Assembly: GCF_011947195.1 (NCBI RefSeq)
Contig: NZ_JAATVY010000006.1
Coordinates: 1-64,000 of the forward strand
Source of the DNA: Planosporangium thailandense
GTDB lineage: Bacteria > Actinomycetota > Actinomycetes > Mycobacteriales > Micromonosporaceae
Length of the DNA: 64,000 nucleotides
Reading direction: 5' to 3'
The notes beneath the pieces are model-generated. The model did not search any database. It was not told the origin of the DNA and worked only from the letters and a program-made list of their open reading frames with translations. Both the position numbers and the translations under genes were made by a program. Shown one piece after another: positions 15,756 through 23,252 of the stretch (the stretch's first letter is position 1; the number at the start of each line of letters is the position of its first letter).

Positions 15756-16943
15756 ATGAAGGCAGTCACCTGGCACGGCAAGCGGGACGTACGTGTCGAC
15801 ACGGTCCCCGATCCGGCCATCCTGGAGCCGGAGGACGCCATCATCCAGGTCACGTCGGCCGGCATCTGCGGTTCGGACCTGCACCTGTACGAGATGCTGG
15901 GCGAGTACATGTCCGAGGGCGACATCCTCGGCCACGAGGCGATGGGTGAGGTGCTGGAGGTCGGCCCCGGGGTCAACACGCTCAAGACCGGCGACCGCGT
16001 GGTCGTCCCGTTCCAGATCGCGTGCGGGCACTGCTTCATGTGCCTGGAGGGCCTGCCGACGCAGTGCGAGACCACCCAGGTCCGCGAGTACAACATGGGC
16101 GCGGCGCTGTTCGGCTACACCAAGCTGTACGGGCAGGTGCCGGGCTCGCAGGCCGAGCTGGTGCGGGTGCCGTACGCGGAGTTCGGGCCGATCAAGGTGC
16201 CCGACGGCCCGCCGGACGACCGGTTCGTGTACCTGTCGGACGTGCTGCCCACTGCCTGGCAGGCCGTCGAGTACGCGGCCATCCCGCCCGGCGGCAGCGT
16301 GGTCGTCTTCGGGCTGGGGCCGATCGGTGACATGTGCACCCGGATCGCGATGCACCGGGGCGCGGCCCGGGTGATCGGCGTCGACCTGGTCCCGGAGCGG
16401 TTGGACCGGGCCCGGGACAACGGCGTGGAGACGTTGAACCTCAACGACCACGACGACATCGTCGCCACCATCCGGGAGATGACGTCGGGACGCGGGCCGG
16501 ACTCGGTGATCGACGCGGTCGGCATGGAGGCGCACGGCTCGCCGCGCACCAAACTCGGCGAGAAGCTCGGCGCGGGTCCGGTCGACTCGATGGTCGCCAA
16601 GCTGGCGGAGAAGACGGGTGTGGACCGGCTGGCGGCGCTGTACACCGCCGTCGACACGGTACGCCGGGGCGGCACGGTCTCCGTCATCGGCGTGTACGGC
16701 GGCCTGGCCGACCCGCTGCCCATGCTGGAGATCTTCGACAAGCAGGTCGAGGTGCGCATGGGGCAGGCCAACGTGCGGACCTGGGTCGACGACATCATGC
16801 CGCTGCTGACCGACGAGGACCCGCTCGGCGTGGACCACTTCGCGACCCACCACATGTCGCTCGACCAGGCGCCCAAGGCGTACGAGAACTTCCAGCAGAA
16901 GCGGGAGGGCACCGTCAAGGTTCTGCTCAAGCCCAGGGCGTAG
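15756..16943 (+). CDS. Zinc-dependent alcohol/formaldehyde dehydrogenase family
   Basis: A 395-residue medium-chain dehydrogenase. Catalytic zinc ligands are visible (C in AGICGSDLH, then GHEAMGEV), and the structural-zinc lobe is CGHCFMCLEGLPTQCETT. The NAD-binding loop is VFGLGPIGDMC with Asp in GVDLVPER. The length and inserted SMVAKLAEKTGVDRL segment are typical of the glutathione-independent formaldehyde-dehydrogenase-like branch. ATG 15756 follows GGGAGGGA. A SigB-type promoter lies upstream and a hairpin terminator closes the unit, so it is monocistronic and probably stress induced. Substrate unproven. Confidence 0.85.
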   Translation: MKAVTWHGKRDVRVDTVPDPAILEPEDAIIQVTSAGICGSDLHLYEMLGEYMSEGDILGHEAMGEVLEVGPGVNTLKTGDRVVVPFQIACGHCFMCLEGLPTQCETTQVREYNMGAALFGYTKLYGQVPGSQAELVRVPYAEFGPIKVPDGPPDDRFVYLSDVLPTAWQAVEYAAIPPGGSVVVFGLGPIGDMCTRIAMHRGAARVIGVDLVPERLDRARDNGVETLNLNDHDDIVATIREMTSGRGPDSVIDAVGMEAHGSPRTKLGEKLGAGPVDSMVAKLAEKTGVDRLAALYTAVDTVRRGGTVSVIGVYGGLADPLPMLEIFDKQVEVRMGQANVRTWVDDIMPLLTDEDPLGVDHFATHHMSLDQAPKAYENFQQKREGTVKVLLKPRA

Positions 16944-16949
16944 CGGACG

Positions 16950-16980
16950 GGTGGCCGCCGTGCCCGGCACGCCGGCCACC
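16950..16980. terminator. Hairpin terminator after the zinc dehydrogenase
   Basis: GGTGGCCG (16950-16957) pairs with CGGCCACC (16973-16980), with an inner CGTGCC/GGCACG stem separated by one mismatch. It begins 7 bases after the stop. Confidence 0.75.
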
Positions 16981-17083
16981 TCCGACAGCCACCGCGACAC
17001 CGCGCCGTCGGCCCGGTGAGACCCACACCGACGGGTGCGGTCCACTCCCCCTGCGCGCTACGCGCGGGTGCGACCATTGACGC

Positions 17084-17209
17084 ATGGCTCTGACTCCGCT
17101 CGCGTCCCCCGAAACCGCGGCGATCGGCGGTATGCGGCTGCTCGGGATCGTCGTCGGCACGGTGTTGATTCTGGCCGCGATGCGGGCGATGTTCGGCCGC
17201 CGCAAATAG
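17084..17209 (+). CDS. Small single-pass membrane protein (41 aa)
   Basis: A short frame from ATG 17084 to TAG 17209 encodes MALTPLASPETAAIGGMRLL followed by the hydrophobic run GIVVGTVLILAAMRAMFG and a basic end RRK. That is a clean N-out/C-in type single helix with a positive C terminus. GC-rich third positions fit a real gene. A 10-bp duplication of the stop region follows. Function unknown; similar tiny membrane proteins often modulate larger envelope partners. Confidence 0.55.
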   Translation: MALTPLASPETAAIGGMRLLGIVVGTVLILAAMRAMFGRRK

Positions 17210-17220
17210 CCGCAAGTAGC
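17201..17220 (+). repeat. 10-bp tandem duplication of the stop region
   Basis: CGCAAATAGC (17201-17210) is followed at once by CGCAAGTAGC (17211-17220); the first copy holds the TAG stop of the 41-aa gene. Confidence 0.6.
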
Positions 17221-17285
17221 TGGGCGCCCTGGACTCACCGCGACCGGGCTCACCGTCACAGTGGGCGCGGGTCCGTGGCTGGCCG

Positions 17286-18500
17286 TCACGGGATGACGCC
17301 GGCCCGGTCGGCGAGCCGGCGCAGCAGCAGCGCGGCCTCCCCGGAGCTGACGCTGAGCAGCCGGCGGATCAGCGTGTGGGTGGAGGGGCGCCGGCGTACC
17401 TCGTCGGGCGCGATCTGCTCGGCCCGCAGTACGGCGGCGGTGGCTTCCGAGTAGTGCCGGCACTGCCGGTGCGCCTCCGCCATGTCGAGCAGGTACGCCG
17501 CCTTGCGCTCGCGCGGCAGCCGGACCAGCGACTGAGGCTCGATCGTACGGGCGAACGCCACCGCCCGGCCGCCCTCCTCCATGCGTACGAGGGCGGCGAG
17601 CCGGTGCAGGGCGACGTTGGTGACCCCGAACGCCGTGACCGGATCACAGTAGCCGGGCGTCAGGCGGTGGGCGACCTGGTCGGCCCGGCGGTGCATGGTC
17701 AGCGCGGTGTCGGCGTCGCCGTTCTGCGCGGCGACGATCTCGGCGGGCAGCAGCAGCATCCCGTACAACGACAGCAGGTTCGGGTCGGGTCTGGCGAGCG
17801 CGGACTCCATCCGGTCGGCCATGGCGATGAGCGCGTCCAGGGCTTCCCGGGGTTGCCCGAGGCAGGCCATGGCGCGGGCGGCGCTGCGGGTCGCGCGAGC
17901 CAGGCACACGGGGTCGTCGGTGCAGCGGGCGGCCAGCATGGCCCGGTCGGCGGCCAGCCAGGCCAGCTCGGGCGCCTCCAGTTTGAGCAGCGTCGACGAG
18001 GCGAGCCGGTAGCTCATCACCAGACAGCGCGTGGCTTCCAGCCGTTCGTCCCCGCTCAGCGTGGCGACGGCCCGCTGGGAGGCCGTGATGATCCCTGGCA
18101 GCACCCGGCCCAGAGTCCCGAAGTGCGACGACAGCCAGGCCGCGCAGGCGTAGTCGACCTGGCCACGCAGCTTGACCAGGTCGGGCGGCGCGTCCGCGCC
18201 GCCGAGGATCACCGTGTACGACGACAGCGCCGCCCGGATCGCGCGCACCTCCACCGAATCCGGGCGCGTGACGGCCCGGTGAGCCGCGTCGTCGTCGGTC
18301 AGCGCCGCGACGTCGATCTGGAGCGCGTCGGCGACGGCTTCGAGCATCGGCAGGCGCACCAGCCCACGCTGGCCGCTCTCCACTTTGTCCACCCAGCTCA
18401 TGGACCGACCGACCAGGTCGGCGAACTGCTGTCGGGTCAGTCCCCGGCGGGAACGCCAGTAACTGACCCGACGACCGATGTCGCGGTTACGAACCTCCAT
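17286..18500 (-). CDS. XRE-family regulator with TPR-like sensor domain
   Basis: A 404-residue regulator: an N-terminal helix-turn-helix (about 8-65, RRGLTRQQFADLVGRSMSWVDKVESGQRGL) followed by a long all-helical region with TPR-like pairs (about 140-395, for example LARATRSAARAMACLGQPREALDALIAMADRME). This architecture resembles peptide- or metabolite-sensing regulators common in actinomycetes. ATG 18500 is preferred over the in-frame GTG 18512 because a GGGGGG stretch sits at correct spacing. Two dyads lie in its upstream region (18531-18562). No partner gene is adjacent. Confidence 0.85.
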   Translation of the reverse strand: MEVRNRDIGRRVSYWRSRRGLTRQQFADLVGRSMSWVDKVESGQRGLVRLPMLEAVADALQIDVAALTDDDAAHRAVTRPDSVEVRAIRAALSSYTVILGGADAPPDLVKLRGQVDYACAAWLSSHFGTLGRVLPGIITASQRAVATLSGDERLEATRCLVMSYRLASSTLLKLEAPELAWLAADRAMLAARCTDDPVCLARATRSAARAMACLGQPREALDALIAMADRMESALARPDPNLLSLYGMLLLPAEIVAAQNGDADTALTMHRRADQVAHRLTPGYCDPVTAFGVTNVALHRLAALVRMEEGGRAVAFARTIEPQSLVRLPRERKAAYLLDMAEAHRQCRHYSEATAAVLRAEQIAPDEVRRRPSTHTLIRRLLSVSSGEAALLLRRLADRAGVIP

Positions 18501-18530
18501 GTGGCCCCCCACGATCGGTCAGGGTAGTGA

Positions 18531-18562
18531 CAGCCGTACGGCTGGTTTGCACAAAATGTGCA
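18531..18562. promoter_or_regulatory. Two dyads upstream of the XRE-TPR gene
   Basis: CAGCCGTACGGCTG (18531-18544) is a perfect 14-bp palindrome and TGCACA-aaa-TGTGCA (18548-18562) a perfect 6-bp inverted repeat, 31-62 bp upstream of ATG 18500. They are plausible autoregulatory operators. Confidence 0.5.
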
Positions 18563-19029
18563 GCCCACCTGGGCCGCCCTGAGCCGTTGCCCGCGGGATA
18601 GCGTTTGACCTGCTCCTTCGCCCACCCGTCAGGGAATCCCCTACGCGACATTTAGGGTGCGTTTAATCCACTTCGCGATTGCGCACGGTCCCGCCGTCGC
18701 CGTCGCATCGGTGACCTCGCACAGTGCGGAACCTACGCCCGGGGTCAGACCGTCGGGAGTGGACTATCGGTGGACTCCGGTCCCCGGACGGACCACGTGA
18801 CGGGTACGCATGTACCACCGTCGGTGGCGTGGTCCGCGGGTGCCACCGGTCCAGTCCGCATGCCGTATCGGCACTACATCGATGAAGATCAGGTTCGAGA
18901 GCCACCCCGACCATGGTCGAGAACATCAAGGATCTCAGGCCGGCCGTCCTCCCTGGACACGGACGCGACCGGCGGCGTTCCTCATTGTCTCGCCGTCCGC
19001 TGACGGCTCCGTGCCCTTGTCCGAAACCA
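18563..19029. other. Gap without a supported gene
   Basis: About 470 bp of somewhat lower GC. Short frames on both strands (for example a 77-residue plus-strand frame at 18770-19003) lack ribosome binding sites and family features. The stretch lies between the XRE-TPR promoter and a DUF397 remnant and may be the decayed rest of a lost XRE-DUF397 pair; this is inference. Confidence 0.4.
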
Positions 19030-19062
19030 CGAAAGGCGGCCCCTGACTGGGATCGCCTTTCG
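19030..19062. terminator. Hairpin next to the DUF397 remnant
   Basis: CGAAAGGCG (19030-19038) pairs perfectly with CGCCTTTCG (19054-19062) around 15 nt. It occupies the same place relative to the remnant as the strong hairpin at 20235-20280 does to the intact DUF397 gene. Confidence 0.6.
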
Positions 19063-19080
19063 CTCCATCGGGATGTTCCG

Positions 19081-19188
19081 TCAGGACTGGTCAAACGTTC
19101 CTGCCTTGGCGACCTCGACGAAGGCGCTCCACTCATGAGGAGTGAAGACCAGCACCGTCCCGGCCTTGCCCTTCGAATCCCTTGCCAT
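19081..19188 (-). pseudogene. DUF397 gene remnant (C-terminal half)
   Basis: The minus strand from 19188 to TGA 19081 reads RDSKGKAGTVLVFTPHEWSA and then FVEVAKAGTFDQS. The intact DUF397 protein at 20296-20493 ends RDSKDKAGPVLVFTPDEWSA then FVEGAKAGEFDRS, so this is the last ~33 residues of a paralogue without its N-terminal WRKSSRS half. It overlaps, in another frame, the 3' end of the isomerase-like gene (19133-19852), whose tail now reads through it. Confidence 0.85.
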
Positions 19189-19852
19189 CCATGGGAGCAT
19201 CAGTGGCGCCGATGCGTTCCCGAAGCGCTTCGAGGCCTGGGCCGGACAACTCGGACAACGCTTCCTTGCGGCCGCCCGCGGCCATCATGATCGCTTCGAA
19301 GGGCCCCTGCACAACGGGGCCGCTGCCGACGCTGCGACCGAGGTCGGTTGCCCGCAGGGTCAGCCCGGCGACCACGGCCTTGGTGCCGGTGGCGCCGGCC
19401 GTGACGGGGATGAGGTCGAACAAGGTTTCCTTCAGCTCTCGTGGGATCTCGCCACGGTCGCCGACCGAACGTCGCAGATCCTGCAGGTGAATGGCGGCGT
19501 CGAGCACGCCGTGCTTCACGTCCGAAATCCTGACGAACAGGTTCGCAGGCTTGTCCGCGTGGCCGCGACGGAACTCCGCGACGACCTCGGCCCGGCTCAT
19601 TGAGTTGCCCATGTCCAGCGCCATGTGATGTCCGACTTTGGCCGGCTCGCGGTAGCGCAGCAGGTATCCGAGAATTTTCAGGAACGAATAGGTCGTCCCG
19701 CTCGCCTGATGAGCCACGAGGTGCTTGACTTTCCACCCGGCGCAGTTGCTCGGCGCCTCCCACTGCGCGTCGGTGAGCCCGTCACAGATGCGGGCCGACT
19801 CGGCTCCAATCTGCGCAAACAGCGCGAAGTCAACTTTGGCGGGCGCAGTCAT
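19133..19852 (-). CDS. Maleylpyruvate isomerase-like (mycothiol-dependent, DinB fold)
   Basis: A 239-residue member of the actinobacterial TIGR03083 / mycothiol-dependent isomerase family. Typical features are the N-terminal helix bundle with WEAPSNCAGWKVKHLVAH, whose His is a metal ligand position in DinB-like proteins, and DVKHGVLDAAIHLQDLRRSV holding two more His. The last ~17 residues (GKGFEGQGRDGAGLHSS) are not family sequence: they are the DUF397 remnant read in the wrong frame, so the native stop was lost by recombination or deletion. ATG 19852 follows a GAGGA motif. Enzymatic activity is unproven; most family members are of unknown function. Confidence 0.75.
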   Translation of the reverse strand: MTAPAKVDFALFAQIGAESARICDGLTDAQWEAPSNCAGWKVKHLVAHQASGTTYSFLKILGYLLRYREPAKVGHHMALDMGNSMSRAEVVAEFRRGHADKPANLFVRISDVKHGVLDAAIHLQDLRRSVGDRGEIPRELKETLFDLIPVTAGATGTKAVVAGLTLRATDLGRSVGSGPVVQGPFEAIMMAAGGRKEALSELSGPGLEALRERIGATDAPMDGKGFEGQGRDGAGLHSS

Positions 19853-20234
19853 AACGTGTCCTCGTCTCTAGGGCAGCCGTGCTAACGGTGGTGGGGGGCG
19901 GTCGCAGATGGTGTCGGCGCGACACCCCGGTCACAGCGTTGATGCCACCGGCGACGAACATTCAGATCGAGAGCACGATCGCAGGACCCGCGGACGCCAC
20001 GTCGGGACTCCGGGCAATCGGTCCCATGGGAACATCGGCCACCGAGATCAGTATCACCGGCAAGATCAAGGTCGTCACTACAACGATCGGCCACTCCAGT
20101 GCACTGGTCGGCGGATAGCGTCGACGCCTACCGGCAGCATCGACGTGCCCGCCTCTGCTCCATGAGTCCGCCCACGTCGCTTCCGATCACATGCCGCAAT
20201 CAGGCGCGAAGCACACCCGTCCCGAACGCTACTC
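19853..20234. other. Gap without a supported gene
   Basis: About 380 bp. A 58-residue plus-strand frame beginning MPPATNIQIESTIAGPADAT (from about 19941 to 20118) has a protein-like composition but no ribosome binding site and reduced third-position GC; it may be a gene remnant. The perfect palindrome CCAGTGCACTGG lies at 20096-20107. Confidence 0.35.
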
Positions 20235-20280
20235 AGACATCGCGAGGGCGACCCCGGTTGGAGTCGCCCTCGCGATGTCT
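20235..20280. terminator. Strong hairpin terminator of the XRE-DUF397 operon
   Basis: AGACATCGCGAGGGCGAC (20235-20252) is the exact complement of 20263-20280, an 18-bp stem with a 10-nt loop, 16 bases beyond the DUF397 stop. Confidence 0.9.
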
Positions 20281-20295
20281 GATCCGGATGTCCCG

Positions 20296-20493
20296 TCAGG
20301 ACCGGTCGAACTCGCCGGCCTTGGCTCCCTCGACAAAGGCGCTCCACTCGTCAGGAGTGAAGACCAGCACCGGTCCGGCCTTGTCCTTCGAGTCCCGTAC
20401 CGCTACGGCCTCGCCGAGGTCGGCCACCTCGACGCACTGACCGTTGCCCTGACTCCTGCTGCTCTTGCGCCATACGGCGCGAGACAGGTCCAC
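20296..20493 (-). CDS. DUF397 protein (Scr1/BldB-neighbour type)
   Basis: A 65-residue DUF397 protein: VWRKSSRSQGNGQCVEVADL, VAVRDSKDKAGPVLVFTPDEW and a FVEGAKAGEF end match the family well. GTG 20493 has GGAGGAGG upstream. It follows an XRE-DUF5753 regulator by 18 bp, the recurring pair of Streptomyces and Micromonospora genomes (the whiJ and Scr1/Scr2 loci are known examples) in which the small protein antagonises its cognate DNA-binding partner, affecting development or secondary metabolism. Toxin-antitoxin labels exist in databases, but toxicity is not established for most pairs. Confidence 0.88.
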   Translation of the reverse strand: MDLSRAVWRKSSRSQGNGQCVEVADLGEAVAVRDSKDKAGPVLVFTPDEWSAFVEGAKAGEFDRS

Positions 20494-20511
20494 GCCGCGC
20501 CTCCTCCGCTG

Positions 20512-21378
20512 CTACGCCAGTTCTTTAGCGATGCCGGCGATCAGCTCACGAGACTTCGATGGACTGAGCGCCGCGCAGTGCATGTGGGTATAGGTCAGCG
20601 TAACGCGACGGAGGTCAGCATCGGATTCCAGATAGACGTCACCTGCATACGTCTCGATGTAGGCAACCGGAGAGTGCACGTCTTCTGGGAATTCGAGGAT
20701 GGCGATGGAGCCGAGGGTGCCAGGGTGCGCCCCTTCACTGAACGGCAGCACCTGCACCGTTACGTTCGGCTGCTTGCCCACGTCGAGCAAGTGGGCGAGC
20801 TGACCGCGCATTACCTCGGACCCGCCGATCCGGCGTCGAAGCGCGGCCTCGTCGATGATGGTCCAGAAGGTCAGCTTAGGCTCCTCAACGAGACACGACT
20901 GCCGTGCTATCCGAACCTGGACACGACGGTCGATCTCCTCAAGATCGTCGTGGGAGCACGTAGCGCTGATGACTGCCCGGGCGTACGCCTCGGTCTGCAA
21001 GAGGCCCGGAACGACGGCCAGCTCGAAGTTCCTGACAGCGGTCGCGGCCGACTCCAGCCCGATGTACATCGAGTACGGGTTGGGGAGCTGCCCGAACTTG
21101 GCCCACCAGCCGCGTTCCTTGCCCTGCTTCTGCCAGTCCAACAGGGTCGCACGCACCTCGTCGTCGGCGCCTTGCCTAAGGCCGTACCGATCAAGCATCA
21201 CCAGCAGATCCGACCGACCCAGTCCCACGTCGCCGGACTCGATCTTGTAGATCTTCGACTCCGAACAGCCCAGCTCCTCGGCGATCTCGCGGTGCGTGAT
21301 CCCGGCCGCCTCACGGAGGCGGCGTAGCTCTCGGGCGAGCTGCCACCGAGCGATGGTCGGACCTGTGGGCCTGGGCAC
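20512..21378 (-). CDS. XRE regulator with DUF5753 domain
   Basis: A 288-residue regulator. The helix-turn-helix (about 8-65) reads LARELRRLREAAGITHREIAEELGCSESKIYKIESG; the DUF5753 domain follows (about 95-275) with YIGLESAATAVRNFELAVVPGLLQTEAYARAV and VQVLPFSEGAHPG. Start is GTG 21378, preceded by GGGAGG at five bases; the much longer open frame upstream is not coding. With DUF397 it forms an intact two-gene operon. It is divergent from two small Cys-motif genes, a neighbourhood seen repeatedly in this family. Probably autoregulated through repeats in the upstream region. Confidence 0.88.
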   Translation of the reverse strand: MPRPTGPTIARWQLARELRRLREAAGITHREIAEELGCSESKIYKIESGDVGLGRSDLLVMLDRYGLRQGADDEVRATLLDWQKQGKERGWWAKFGQLPNPYSMYIGLESAATAVRNFELAVVPGLLQTEAYARAVISATCSHDDLEEIDRRVQVRIARQSCLVEEPKLTFWTIIDEAALRRRIGGSEVMRGQLAHLLDVGKQPNVTVQVLPFSEGAHPGTLGSIAILEFPEDVHSPVAYIETYAGDVYLESDADLRRVTLTYTHMHCAALSPSKSRELIAGIAKELA

Positions 21379-21760
21379 GTCAACCTCCCGACTGATGAGC
21401 GTGCTCAGTGTTCCTACCTCAGCGCCAGGGAGCAAGAACGTAACTTCCACGTTTGCGCTTCCGTGCAGAACTTCCATGGAACGTTGTTTCTGTAAGCACG
21501 GTCCTGCCAACCTGATTCCCCGCCACCGTCGCTGTACCGCTGTCGAGAGCTGCGGCGACGGTCGGAGCGCAAGACCCCCGGCGGGGAGGAACCGTGCATG
21601 TGGGTCATGTCGCGCCACTCCTCGCCGGGCCATCGGCTGGTGCCCTCGTCCTGACAGGGCTTCGGGCTCCAGGTACCGGAGCGCGGCGGCAACGGATTCG
21701 TTCCTTCCTCCCTTCCCGTGGTCGCCGCACTCCTCCGGGTCAGTACAGGAGGTCACACCG
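21379..21760. promoter_or_regulatory. Divergent control region of XRE-DUF5753 and the small Cys gene
   Basis: About 380 bp without a supported gene. In the direction of the XRE gene the 8-mer TGGAAGTT occurs twice, complementing 21432-21439 and 21469-21476 approximately, 37 bp apart, and the palindrome TTCCATGGAA lies at 21472-21481. These are candidate operator half sites for the XRE protein 55-100 bp from its start. Confidence 0.45.
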
Positions 21761-21925
21761 ATGCCGACGCGCAACACCGACGAGTACCGGGATGCGCTCC
21801 GCAGTCGACATGTGCGGAGGTGGTCGTGGCGGAGACTTCGCCCGATGTGCCGGTGCGGCGACGCCTGGCCGTGCCCGACCCTGAGAGCCCTTATCGCCGA
21901 CTCCCCCGGGCACTGGCCGGCATGA
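21761..21925 (+). CDS. Small Cys/Trp-rich protein (54 aa)
   Basis: A 54-residue protein from ATG 21761 with an excellent AGGAGG (21747-21752) eight bases upstream. The basic N-terminal half (RSRHVRRWSWRRLRPM) leads into CRCGDAWPCPTLRALIAD, a CxCG-x4-C motif suited to metal binding or redox. The next gene repeats the same CG-xPWPC theme and overlaps it by ATGA, so both are likely products of one transcript. Function unknown; the position opposite an XRE-DUF397 pair suggests membership in that module. Confidence 0.7.
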   Translation: MPTRNTDEYRDALRSRHVRRWSWRRLRPMCRCGDAWPCPTLRALIADSPGHWPA

Positions 21926-22174
21926 ACATCCACGTTCCCGTCCGGCCGCACTGGACCTGCGCCGGCTGCGGCACACCGTGGCCTTGTCGGACGCGCCGCC
22001 GTCAACTGCTCGCCGAGTTCGACCGGACGCCCGTGTCGCTCCGGGGCGATCCTGGGCGGCCACTTCGTGGACTGTTGCGCGGACCTGCCGAACCGCGAGG
22101 TGGGCGTCCTGTACGAGCGCTTCCTCGGCTGGCTCAAGGAGCAGCCGGAACCGTACGACGACCAGGAACCGTAG
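21922..22174 (+). pseudogene. Frameshifted small Cys-motif gene
   Basis: ATG 21922 overlaps the preceding stop. The first frame reads MNIHVPVRPHWTCAGCGTPW then PCRTRRRQLLAEFDRTPVSL and there loses sense; the next phase continues LGGHFVDCCADLPNREVGVL, YERFLGWLKEQPEPYDDQEP and a stop at 22174. The total length is 84 codons plus one base, so one extra base near 22041-22050 (within ctccggggcg) splits the gene. Intact relatives of this type are ~84-residue proteins beside XRE-DUF397 pairs, sometimes mislabelled flavin reductase. A sequencing error in the G/C run is an alternative. Confidence 0.75.
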
Positions 22175-22319
22175 CGCGAACCGGGTGACCCAGCGTGTCG
22201 CGCCCCGCGTGCTCCATGAGGTTTGGCGGCGTTACCGCAGGGAAGCGGCATCCGGTCCCCACGTTGGTGCGAGAGGCGTCGGCAGCGGACGCCACCGGTA
22301 CCGGATAGAGGTGCTGGCC

Positions 22320-22670
22320 ATGGACTTCAACGAACGTCAGCAGGCGGACTTCAACGGAGTGCAGCCGGCAGGCGGGCCTTATTTCCTGGCACCGAACACC
22401 CCGATCATTCTCGAGGTGTGGTTCGGCGATCCCGGTGAAGATCACGGCGCGCAGTGGATTATGGCCCACCCGCTGGCCGGCGAGGCGCCGACCAAACTTG
22501 TGGTCTCCAATCACTACAAGAGCCTCGACTACAGCGTCGGCTGCGTCGAGCAGAACGGTCCTCCCATCCCGTGTCCGGGCCAGGGGCCCTATTACCGGTA
22601 CGGGGTGACGATAACCAACGCGGGACTCAGCGCGGTCCACTTCAACCTTCAAGGCGGCGGCAACACGTGA
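22320..22670 (+). CDS. Hypothetical protein (116 aa)
   Basis: A 116-residue cytosolic protein, not recognised. It begins MDFNERQQADFNGVQPAGGP and is rich in Gly, Pro, Tyr and Asn, with predicted beta-strand stretches (FLAPNTPIILEVWFGD, YRYGVTITNAGLSAVHFNLQG) that suggest a small beta-sandwich. Two Cys occur close together (GCVEQNGPPIPC). AGAGGTG lies 9 bases before ATG 22320. It ends 16 bp before the next gene, probably one operon. Lower third-position GC than flanking genes hints at acquisition. No function can be given. Confidence 0.55.
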   Translation: MDFNERQQADFNGVQPAGGPYFLAPNTPIILEVWFGDPGEDHGAQWIMAHPLAGEAPTKLVVSNHYKSLDYSVGCVEQNGPPIPCPGQGPYYRYGVTITNAGLSAVHFNLQGGGNT

Positions 22671-22686
22671 ACCCGGGGGTACGACG

Positions 22687-22968
22687 ATGAGTGAGTCACG
22701 AGTTCCGTCACGCACGATGCTTTTCGTCACCGACCCGCACGGCAATGTTGTCGCAGCGGCCCACACCGGCGAGAGTGCGGTGGCCGGCATGAACGTTGCC
22801 ATCGTGCCGTTCCCCGGCCAGACGCTTCAGAAGGTTGAAGTCCCCGAGCTGGTGACCCAGATGAACGGTAGAGACTTCCACTTCTTCCTGTCGCACGCAC
22901 GCCGCGATGTCGAAACCGGGAGGCTGATCCTCCCGGAGTTCCGGATCAGACGCCCCGGCGAGAGGTAG
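22687..22968 (+). CDS. Hypothetical protein (93 aa)
   Basis: A 93-residue soluble protein, not recognised. The N-terminal half (MLFVTDPHGNVVAAAHTGES) and PFPGQTLQKVEVPELVTQMN look like a small alpha/beta fold; the end is basic. ATG 22687 follows a GGGGG stretch at about nine bases. It is likely co-transcribed with the 116-residue gene upstream and faces the convergent DUF1905 gene across 17 bp. Confidence 0.55.
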   Translation: MSESRVPSRTMLFVTDPHGNVVAAAHTGESAVAGMNVAIVPFPGQTLQKVEVPELVTQMNGRDFHFFLSHARRDVETGRLILPEFRIRRPGER

Positions 22969-22985
22969 TACCGTCGCCGACAGGA

Positions 22986-23252
22986 TCAGTTGAGCCGCTC
23001 CTCGAGGTTGACGTCGACGCTCTCGCCGGCCTCCTTCCCGATCGCGCGGCGGAGGTCGGCGTTCACCGGCAGCTTGTGTGTGCCGTCGCCCATCGCCATG
23101 AAGGAGCTCCGAAACGGGTGGCCGTCGATCGTCCCTCGAACCTTGACGGGGCCCCTGGTCCCGAAGAACTCGACCGAGTCGGGCATGACCACGTAGGTCC
23201 AGCCACCCTTGTTCGGACTCCTGGTCAGCCTCGCCGTGAACCGCTTGTTCAA
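22986..23252 (-). CDS. DUF1905 domain protein
   Basis: An 88-residue protein of the DUF1905 beta-barrel family: [40 protein letters not shown] and [20 protein letters not shown] are the family blocks. No ATG or GTG is available upstream of the conserved core; TTG 23252 overlaps the stop of the VOC pseudogene as TTGA, so it was probably translated by coupling to that gene. Its current expression may therefore be impaired by the upstream frameshifts. Function of the family is unknown. Confidence 0.75.
   Translation of the reverse strand: MNKRFTARLTRSPNKGGWTYVVMPDSVEFFGTRGPVKVRGTIDGHPFRSSFMAMGDGTHKLPVNADLRRAIGKEAGESVDVNLEERLN

Noticed and set aside
19941-20118. A 58-residue plus-strand frame with protein-like composition
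   Set aside because: No ribosome binding site, weak codon bias, and position between an operon terminator and a divergent promoter; kept only as a note in the gap entry.
22687-22968. Toxin-antitoxin reading of the two orphan genes at 22320 and 22687
   Set aside because: Neither protein shows a known toxin or antitoxin motif; adjacency alone is not enough.
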